Shown here: positions 31,616 to 40,800 of the stretch, piece after piece
Position numbering within the stretch: the first letter of the stretch is position 1
How the letters are laid out: every line of letters begins with the position of its first letter
Made by a program: the position numbers and the translations under genes
Assembly (NCBI RefSeq): GCF_000211855.2
Contig: NC_015638.1
Coordinates: 2,701,001-2,765,000 of the forward strand
DNA length: 64,000 nt
Reading direction: 5' to 3'
DNA from: Lacinutrix sp. 5H-3-7-4
Lineage (GTDB): Bacteria; Bacteroidota; Bacteroidia; Flavobacteriales; Flavobacteriaceae
The notes under the pieces: generated by a model
What the model saw: the letters and a program-made list of their open reading frames with translations, nothing else
The model's database searches: none
Told to the model about the DNA's origin: nothing

Positions 31616-32935
31616 ATGGGCATTAGTAAAAACGACATTAAATCTCAAAAACAAATTCTTGCTAAACTAAATATAGAAGCGTTAAATCCTATGCAGGAAG
31701 AGGCACAGCTATCTATAAACTCTACAGCAAATACAGTGTTGTTATCGCCTACAGGAACTGGTAAAACGGTTGCATTTTTGTTACCAACCATTGCAGAGTT
31801 AGATGCCAATGTAGAAAATATACAATTACTAATCTTGGTACCTTCTAGAGAATTAGCAATACAAATAGAACAAGTTATTCGTGAAATGGGAACAGGATTT
31901 AAAGCAAATGCTGTTTATGGAGGAAGACCTTTTTCTAAAGATAAAATAGAATTAGCTCATGCGCCGGCAATTTTAATAGGAACTCCAGGACGTGTTGCCG
32001 ATCATTTAAGGCGTGAAACTTTTATAATTGAAGATATAAAAACTTTAGTTTTAGATGAATTTGATAAATCTCTAGAAATTGGATTCGAAAAAGAAATGAG
32101 TGAAATTCTTGCCAGCTTACCAAACATAAAAAGGCGTGTTTTAACCTCAGCAACTCAGGATATGGAAATTCCTAAATTTGTTGGTTTAGAAAATGAAATT
32201 ACTATTGATTATTTGGATACTAAAATTTCAAATTTAGAAATTAAAAAAGTGATTTCTCCAGATAAAAATAAGCTTCAAACCTTAGTAGATTTAATACACC
32301 AAATAGGAAATAAGCCAGGAATAATATTTTGTAATTTTAAAGATACAATACAATTTGTAAGTGATTTTTTAGAAGATAATAATATTCCGCACGGTACATT
32401 TTATGGTGGTTTAGAACAAATTGAAAGAGAACGTGCTCTTATAAAATTTAGAAACGGAACACATCAAATAATAATAGCAACAGATTTGGCAGCACGCGGT
32501 TTAGATATTCCAGAACTAAACTTTATCATTCATTATCAACTACCATTAAAAGCTGAAGAGTTTACACATAGAAATGGTAGAACTGCTAGAATGAATGCAA
32601 AAGGAACAGCTTATGTTTTACAATGGGAAAATGAATATTTACCAGAATTTATAACAACTTCTCAAATTGAAAAATTAAACGGAAAACATTCAAACATAAA
32701 CAGTAATTGGTCAACATTATTTATTTCTGGAGGAAGAAAAGATAAAATTTCTAAAGGTGATATTGCGGGTTTATTTTTTAAACAAGGTAACCTGGAAAGA
32801 AACGAGTTAGGTGTTATAGAACTTAAACAAGACTGTGCATTTGTAGCAGTTCCAAAATCTAAAGTAAATAGCATTATTACAAGTACAAACAATACGCGTT
32901 TAAAAAAGAAAAAAGTTAGAGTAACACTTATTTAA
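31616..32935 (+). CDS. DbpA-like ATP-dependent RNA helicase (DEAD-box family, DEFD variant)
   Basis: A 439-residue helicase expected to remodel RNA, probably in ribosome assembly. Seen: Q-motif LNPMQEEA, Walker A SPTGTGKT, PSRELA, GTPGR, motif II as DEFD at 147-150 in place of DEAD, TSATQ, RGLDIP and HRNGRTAR. The C-terminal about 70 residues (SGGRKDKISKGDIAGLFFK onward) match the DbpA RNA-binding domain, which targets 23S rRNA helix 92 in E. coli. The Phe in motif II seems shared by flavobacterial relatives. Confidence 0.9.
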   Translation: MGISKNDIKSQKQILAKLNIEALNPMQEEAQLSINSTANTVLLSPTGTGKTVAFLLPTIAELDANVENIQLLILVPSRELAIQIEQVIREMGTGFKANAVYGGRPFSKDKIELAHAPAILIGTPGRVADHLRRETFIIEDIKTLVLDEFDKSLEIGFEKEMSEILASLPNIKRRVLTSATQDMEIPKFVGLENEITIDYLDTKISNLEIKKVISPDKNKLQTLVDLIHQIGNKPGIIFCNFKDTIQFVSDFLEDNNIPHGTFYGGLEQIERERALIKFRNGTHQIIIATDLAARGLDIPELNFIIHYQLPLKAEEFTHRNGRTARMNAKGTAYVLQWENEYLPEFITTSQIEKLNGKHSNINSNWSTLFISGGRKDKISKGDIAGLFFKQGNLERNELGVIELKQDCAFVAVPKSKVNSIITSTNNTRLKKKKVRVTLI

Positions 32936-32998
32936 ATTTAATCAACTATTAATTGACTGAATATTAGGGCTATATACTTATGAGGTGTTGATATTTTT

Positions 32999-33028
32999 AT
33001 ATCTTTAATTATTAATAATTAAAGATAT
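32999..33028. promoter_or_regulatory. Perfect 30-bp palindrome overlapping the start codon of the DUF1566 gene
   Basis: The 15-bp half-site ATATCTTTAATTATT (32999-33013) is followed immediately by its exact complement (33014-33028). The right half contains the expected ribosome-binding region and the first two bases of the ATG at 33027. As RNA it could hide the start codon; as DNA it could be an operator. Confidence 0.7.
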
Positions 33029-33836
33029 GGATGAAATTTATAAAATTATTACTTCAAGTGCTTTTTCAATTGTAGCACCTTTAATTTTAGGGGTTTTAGC
33101 ATCTTGGTATATTTCGAAACATTTTTTTCAAAAAAAACAGCCTTCAATATTACAGTTAGCAAAGCGATTAAAAACCACCAATTTTGGTAATTATTATAAT
33201 CTTACTCAAGAAATTGATATACGCGTAATAGACACCAAGTATTTTGGTAAATGGCATATAAAAACTAATGGAACAGTTACAGATACTAAACATTATTTAT
33301 GTTGGATTCGGGCGCCTTGGGGAACCAAATGGAACGGCAATGCATTTGAAGGAAAGCCAATAGCTGTTAATTGGAGAGATGCAAGTAGTCTTTTTGGTGA
33401 AGGTATTTATAGAGAATATTATAAAAATACCAAAGAAGTTGATTGCCTTGATATTGATATTAATTCACATAATTATAAAAAAGGAAACTGCGAAGTGGCT
33501 TTTGCAAACAATAGCAATTGGAGATTACCAACATCTCTAGAGTTAGAAACATTACACTATAAAAATGCTATAGAAGTAAATAATAGAAATGAATACTCTA
33601 ATGCGTTATTAGCACTTAAAACAGAATTGTTTCCTGGTTTTAAAGTAAATTCAAAAAATTATAATGTTTGGAGTGCAGACCAAGCAGGCTCTAATTGTGC
33701 CTGGATTTCAAATGAGTTATACTGCCAATCTGATGAAAAGATTGACAGTAAATTTCATATACTTTTTGTTAGAACAGTTAGCGCTATTGAAATTGAAAAC
33801 GAACGAAAACTAATTTTAAAAAAACGGATAAGTTAA
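33027..33836 (+). CDS. Membrane-anchored DUF1566 protein
   Basis: A 269-residue protein with one N-terminal TM helix (about 10-29) and a C-terminal DUF1566 (Lcl-like) domain, shown by NSNWRLPTSLELETLHY and the late NVWSADQAGSNCAW and FVRTV. DUF1566 domains have a C-type-lectin-related look and occur in surface proteins. The N-in orientation of a lone anchor is not certain. The upstream gap holds a perfect palindrome reaching the start codon. It is convergent with the sprF-like gene, four bases away. Confidence 0.75.
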   Translation: MDEIYKIITSSAFSIVAPLILGVLASWYISKHFFQKKQPSILQLAKRLKTTNFGNYYNLTQEIDIRVIDTKYFGKWHIKTNGTVTDTKHYLCWIRAPWGTKWNGNAFEGKPIAVNWRDASSLFGEGIYREYYKNTKEVDCLDIDINSHNYKKGNCEVAFANNSNWRLPTSLELETLHYKNAIEVNNRNEYSNALLALKTELFPGFKVNSKNYNVWSADQAGSNCAWISNELYCQSDEKIDSKFHILFVRTVSAIEIENERKLILKKRIS

Positions 33837-33840
33837 GTTA

Positions 33841-34842
33841 TTAATTTTTTTTGTTTAAACCAGCGCCTCTGTATTTTCTCCAACTTGTTCCTTGAGTACA
33901 TGGGCAATCACTCATGCCTTGTAGAAAATCTATACCAATGGTAACAGAATGTGTTCCAGAATTATATCCAGATAAATCATTTATAGTCATTTGGTACGAA
34001 TAGGCTAAGTAAAAACCACTTTTCATTACGCCTGCCATAGGTCCAATATTTAAAGGTTTTCCAATTTGATCGTTTAAAAAACGATAAGAAGCTCCAATCC
34101 AGTAATAATCTCCTTTACGATTAAATTTTCTGTATTTAAAATTAATGTCTGTACTAGAACGTCCATCATTATTATACCTTTGGTAAAAAATAGAAGGTTC
34201 TATTTCGGTATTTTTTTTAGTTTGAATAATATAACCTGTGTAACCTTGAAAATTTAAAAGTTTACTTGGTTCAATTCCTGTAAAAGCATCAATGTCTTTT
34301 TCTAAAATATTATTTGCATTAAGACTTAAATAAAACATTTTATATCTATACAATATTCCAACATCAAAGTTATTGTTGTTTATAGATCTATCATCTGTTA
34401 TACTGGGATCTACAATTGGCATTTCTTCTGTACCTTCAAAATTTTCAATATCAATTTTAAAACTATTTATATTGTATGATAAACCAAAAGATAAATATTG
34501 TTGAGATTTTGAATCTAATACAAGGTGTTGAGCAAAAGAAAATTTAGCTCCTTTTTGTCTTGTATTTCCATTTTTATCATTGTACAAAGTAATACCAACT
34601 CCAGAACGATTAGCAATTCTAAAATCTGCATAAAGTGCTTGATTGTCTGGAGCGTTTTTAATACCAACCCATTGTGTTAATCCATTAGCCCTAATTCTTA
34701 AATTATCTCCAATTCCTGCATAAGTAGGAGAGATTACAAAATCATTATCTGCTAAATATTGTGTCCAAACAGGTAAATTAAGTTCTTGTGCGTAACTATT
34801 AGAAACAATAAAAAGAACGATATATAATGCTAGTTTTTTCAT
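33841..34842 (-). CDS. sprF: PorP/SprF-family outer-membrane protein
   Basis: A 333-residue protein with a signal peptide (MKKLALYIVLFIVSNSYA, QE) and a repeating amphipathic beta-strand pattern. N-terminal LPVWTQYLADNDFVISPTYAGIGDNLRIRA and LDSKSQQYLSFGLSYNIN are PorP/SprF marks. In Flavobacterium johnsoniae SprF is needed to deliver the adhesin SprB to the surface through the type IX system. Here it lies directly downstream (21 bases) of a SprB-like gene on the same strand, matching the sprB-sprF order. Confidence 0.88.
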   Translation of the reverse strand: MKKLALYIVLFIVSNSYAQELNLPVWTQYLADNDFVISPTYAGIGDNLRIRANGLTQWVGIKNAPDNQALYADFRIANRSGVGITLYNDKNGNTRQKGAKFSFAQHLVLDSKSQQYLSFGLSYNINSFKIDIENFEGTEEMPIVDPSITDDRSINNNNFDVGILYRYKMFYLSLNANNILEKDIDAFTGIEPSKLLNFQGYTGYIIQTKKNTEIEPSIFYQRYNNDGRSSTDINFKYRKFNRKGDYYWIGASYRFLNDQIGKPLNIGPMAGVMKSGFYLAYSYQMTINDLSGYNSGTHSVTIGIDFLQGMSDCPCTQGTSWRKYRGAGLNKKN

Positions 34843-34863
34843 AATAATAAGTTTTTAGTTCTT

Positions 34864-37800
34864 TTATCTATATAGTGTAAAATGTCCTACGTATTCTTTT
34901 TCTAGAAGTTCGCTATTTGGTTTAACAACATACCAGTAGTCACCAGTAGGAAGCTCGGTACCATTATAACGTCCATCCCAATATTGACCAACTCTATAAG
35001 TTGCAACTTTACGGCCATAACGGTCAAAAATATCAAAAGTTAAATCTGGAAAATCGTCTACACAACCAGGAGCCCAAGTATCTGCAGTTCCATCTCCATT
35101 TGGAGAGAAGTAATTAGGAATACAAGGTCCAATAATTTCTATTTCAATTGAAGCTTCATCTTGGCAGCCTAAACTATCTGTAACAATAACAGTGTATGTA
35201 CCAACTTGTGTTACCGTAAATTCATTTTCACTTCCATAGTTTTCATTATTAAACGTATATGTATAGCCACCAGTTCCACCAGTAGTTTGAGCTATAATTT
35301 CACCAGGTTCATCACCTTCAATTAAATTTAAAGCAAGAGGTTGATAATTTTCTATTGTAAAAAAGTCTGTGTATTGTACACAACCATTATCATGAGTAAC
35401 TTCAATATAATGTTCTGCTCCACCTGCATAATCTACATTAGTAAATACGTTACTAGTTTGCGAGCCAATACCATCTAATGAATAAGCTAATACGCTTGTA
35501 TCTGTAATGCTTTCATCTACATAAACAGTTACTGTATTGCTTAACGCGTTGTCATCACATAAATATTCAATTTCTACTGTTGGATTTATTCTTACAGCTT
35601 CAGGAAAAGTAATATTCCATTCGGTTCTACAGCCTTGGTTATCTGCTACGTAAACTATGTGGTCACCACCATTTAAATTGGTAAAGTCGAAAATAGTTTG
35701 TGTCGCTGTTCCAACGGTATATGTTCCGTTAATATCATCTAATACGACACTGTAAGGTAGACTTCCGCCAGAAATATCTACGCTAAAGGCACCATTTGCT
35801 TCGCCTTCACAAGTTTCTTCAAACATAGAATCTGGAACAATTTGCAGAATTACCGGAACTGGATCTGTAATTGTAAAGGTATCTGTATAGAAACATCCTA
35901 ATACGTCTTGTACGATAAATTGATAGGTTCCTGGTGCTAAGTTTTCAAATATATTAGTATCAAAAAATTGATCTAATTGTGGTGAAATAGCATATTTAAT
36001 AATTCCTGTTCCGCCAGAAGCGTTAATTTCAATTCCACCATCGTTACTACCGCTACAGGTAATTTCATTAACAACAAAATCTACTTGTAATGGAGCACTA
36101 GGTTCTGTTATTGTTACAGTTTCAGACGTTGTTAAACAGTTATCGCTAATTACATTTACTGTATATGTTCCTGCTGTTAATCCTGTAAATGATGCTGGAC
36201 TATCTGTTGTAGTAGTAATATTGTTAGAAGCGTCTTCTAATTCGTAAGTGTAGTTTCCTAAACCACCTTGAGCGGTTGCAACAATACTTCCGTTAGTATC
36301 ACCAGCACAGTTTATAGTTGGATTATCACTTTCTAAATTAATAACTAAATCTGGTAGAGTGTCTATAGTAATTTCATTTGAAACGTTAGCAACACAGCCA
36401 TTAGCATCTCTAACATAATATTGGTATGTTCCTGGTGTAACAGCTATTGTGGTACTATTTGTAAAAGCACCTAAAATATTAGCAAAATTACTTGTATTAC
36501 TGTAACTGTAAATACCAGTCCCACCATTGGCTGATAAAGTAAGTTCGTAAGTTATTGGACAAGTTTGCGTACTAGAGTTAACTAAACTAGCAGTAATAGG
36601 TGTAGGTTCGTTTATAATAATAGTTGGTGAGTTTAATTCACAATTATAACCATCTGTAATAGTTACAGAATATGTTCCAGCACCTAAATTATTAAACACA
36701 TTACTGTTTTGTGGTCCAGAAATACTAGTTGTTGGAGAATCTGTATTTAATGTATAAGTATAATTTGTTCCTTGTCCGCCAGTGACGTTACTAACTGTAA
36801 TACTTGCATCTTGGTCTCCAAAACAATCTACAGTATTTGCACTAGCTGTAAATGTGGCGTTTATAGGTTGCGGAGTATTTAATGTAATACTTTCTGAAAC
36901 TATACAACCTTCATTATCTCTCACATTTACGGTATATGTTCCTGCAGATAGGTTTTCGAAAGCACCATTAGTACTGTACGGGACCGTTGCATCACCAGTT
37001 AATTCATATTCTAGATTTCCCCAACCACCAGAAGCTACTGCTGTTATTGTTCCTATATTATTATCGCAAGTAACATTAGAAGTTTCTGAAAGAGCTAATG
37101 TTAATGCTTGAGTTGGAGAAGCTATAACAACTGTTGAAATTGCAGAACAAAATGGACTTTCGGTTTCTATAATTTCTACTGAAAAAGTTCCTGCTTGCAT
37201 TCCTGTTACAGTAAGCGGGTTTGTAGATGTATTTGCATTTACAACACCAGTAACTGAAGTTCCAAAATCATTATAAACATTATAGGTATAAGCTCCAGAA
37301 TAACCGCTTACATTAATATCGAAAGTTCCAGAATTATCACCAAAACAAATAACAGCAGTTGGTGAGGTAGTAAATGTTGGAGCAGTGGCAGAAGCTAATG
37401 AAACAGTAACATCTTCTGTACAAGAAGTAACAGTATCTGTAACAGTTATAACATATACACCTGAAGGTACTCCAGAGAATACATTTCCGCTTAAACTAAT
37501 AGAAGCAGGATTTGGACTAATACTATAATTAAATGATCCAGAACCATTTAAAGCATCTATTGTAATTTCTCCATCATTATCATTACAAGTCGGTAATGCA
37601 GTTACACTTGGTGTAACAGTTATTGGAGCAGGAATGTTAACAGTTACTGTATTACCACAACCATTTGCATCTTGAATCTCGATAGTATGCGTTCCTGAAA
37701 ATAAATTTGAAATTGTAAACGGAGCATTTTGTGATTGAAAACTTCCTCCATTTATACTAAAACTATATGGAGCAATTCCTGGATTATCTAATGTAACATC

Positions 37801-40800
37801 AATTTCAAAATCACCTTCATCTGTAGTACATAAGTTATCGACTGTAGCCGAAATTACAGGAGAATCATCCATTGGTAATACAACTACTGGACTAGAAATA
37901 ATACAACCATAAGCATCTATTACATGTACGTAATAGTTTCCAGCATTTTCATTAAATGTACTTGCTGTTGCCCACGCAGGATCTGTAGCTGTTGGAGTAG
38001 TAGCTGTTGTTGTTATTTGATATTGATAAGGAGCAGTTCCGTTTTGTGCCACAGCACTTATAACTCCAGAATTAGGGTTACAATTGGCATTTTGATCTAC
38101 AGAAGTTGTTAAGCTTAACAGAAAAGCAGATTCTGTAATATTAAAAGGAGCTGTTACTATACCACAACCAGCATTTGTTCCTGAGGTTTCTGTTATTGAA
38201 ACAAAATAGTTACCAAAAGGTAACGGACCTAAATTTGTTTGTGTAAAAGAACCATTAGCAGTAACAGTACCAGTTCCTGTAACACCTGTAGTTTGCAATG
38301 ATAAAGAATCGAAAATTTCGAAAGAAATTGAAGTGTCTACACTATAAACACTATTTACAGTAAAAGAAACATTTCCATCTGCACTACCTGTACAAGTAAT
38401 GTTATTTGCACTTACAGCATCTACTGTTAATGTAGAGTTTGTTGGGATTGGAGTAGTAGCAGGTTCATAATAACTACACATTGTAGACTCATCATAAACT
38501 ATAAATGTATATGTTACTCCAGAAGTTAAACCTGTAAATGTGGCTGATTGACTTCCAGGACTATCTTCTGGCAACCATGTTCCTGTAGGATATACAGTAC
38601 TTGGACCTTCGTAAATGCTAAAATAAAATGGACCTGTACTACTTAAAGTAGAGCCAACACTTACTTCTGCTTCACCACCAGTTGTACAATCTACAGTTGT
38701 AGTAATATCTATATCCAAATCTGTTGGAGGAGAAGCTACTAATACATCTTGTTGTAAAATAGAACATCCATTAGCATCAACTATATTAATTTCATATAAA
38801 CCAAAATCTACAACATCAAAACTTACAGAGGTAGATCCTGTATTGTTTAATTCAGAATTTGAATATCCATTTGTTCCTGTAACAAAATAATTATAAGGAG
38901 CCGTTCCGCCAGTAACGGAAGTAACAATAACCGAACCTTGAGAAACACCACTACTTGTACATGTTATATCTACGGTATCAAAAGTCATTACTATAGGATC
39001 TGGCTCATTAATTGTAATGGTATCTGTTCCCGTACACGAATTAGCATCGGTTATAGTAACAGTATAGGTTCCTGCATTTAAACCAGATGTTTGTGTGCCA
39101 TAGTTAACACCAGTTGTATCGTTATTTACATTAATTGTAAATGGTGCTGTACCAACAGTATCATCAATAGTTATATCTATAGAGCCATTTGAATCTCCAT
39201 TACAAATAACACTTTGTGATTCTACTACAGCACTTAATGCCGGAGGAGAAATTGGGCTTATGGTAATACTATTAGATTCTGCAATACAGTTATTAGCATC
39301 TGTAATTTGAAATTGATATGTTCCTGGTGTTGAGGTCGCATAGTTAAATGTAGATGGAGTAGTACCTAAATCTGTATATGCACTACCATCTACAGAAACA
39401 GCGTATGTATAAGGTGCAGTTCCTGTAATTGTGCCCAAAATTTCAGCATCTGGTGTTGCAGTACAATCTAAATTTGAAGTTAATACTACATTTACAGTTG
39501 GAGTTGCGATAGGATCTATTGTGATAGATTCACTATAAATACAATCGTTTTCGTCTCTTACCTGAAATGTATAAGTATCTGGAGCTAAGCCAGAAAAAAC
39601 GGTTCCTGTTTGGTATGCTGTTACACTTGATGCAGGAGCAATAATTTGATATTCTAAAGCACCTGTTCCTCCAGTAGTTGTTAAGGTAACATCTGCGGTG
39701 TTTGAAGGACAAGTTATAGGCGACACATTAAAAGTTAAATCTGTTGGCGGGTTTAGAGGATCTATTGTAATATCATTAGTTGTTTGTGTACAATTACTAG
39801 CATCTTGAATAGTAATTGTATAAGTACCTGCAGTTAAATCTGAAAACGTACTGCCTAACTGAAATGTAACACCATCTATACTATATTGGTAAGGTGCATT
39901 ACCGCCTGAAACAGCAGTTACACTAATTGTTCCGTTAGTAGAACAAGTATAATCTGTTGTTAACGTAGCCGTTGCATTAATAGGGTCACTTTCAGATATT
40001 GTTACTGTTTGAGGATCTGTATTACAAACTGAAGTTCCAACAGTATATAATAAAACAACATCATAATTACCAACACCTAAACCAGTGAATATTGGAGAAT
40101 TAAAGAATGTAACGCCACCATCTATACTGTATTCTATACTGTTTCCGTTAGCGTTTGTTACATTTATTTCAATACTTCCAGTGTCTAATCCAGCACAAGC
40201 AATATCATTTGTAACGACATTAAAATCTGGTTCTGGAATAATATCTACAGTAATGGTAGTGTTAGCACTACAGTTGTTAGAATCTACAACAGTAATGTCG
40301 TAAACTCCAGCAGTTGTAACTACTATCTCTGGTACAGTTTGAAAATCGGTTGTACTGTTTACAAAGTAAAAATATGGAGGTGTACCACCTTGAGGATATA
40401 CTGTTATTTCTCCTTCAGTACATGTTAAAGGACTTGTAATTGCAGCTGTTGTTGTTAACAATGGTGGTTCTGTAATTGTTATATCTTCAGTATAAGTACA
40501 ACCATTTTCAGTTTCAACAGTAACTGTATAGTCTCCAGGATTTAAATTTTCAAAAGAATAAGTATTATCTACTATTGGACCTACATCATTTACTAAAGTT
40601 CCGTTTTCAAACAACTCGAAAGAATATTGTGGATCTACATCATTTGCTGCTAAGTAAATACTACCTAATTCACCATGACATAATGGTTGAGTTACAATAG
40701 ACGATACTGTAAAATTGCGTTCTCGAATTTGAACATCTAATACAGTAAAAATACATGGATTTGTATCTATACCAATTTGTCTAATATAAACCGTGTAATA

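Noticed and set aside
36782-37111. Open frame on the plus strand inside the sprB-like gene, and others like it
   Set aside because: Antisense to a clear coding sequence with repeat-biased codons; no family match or ribosome-binding context.
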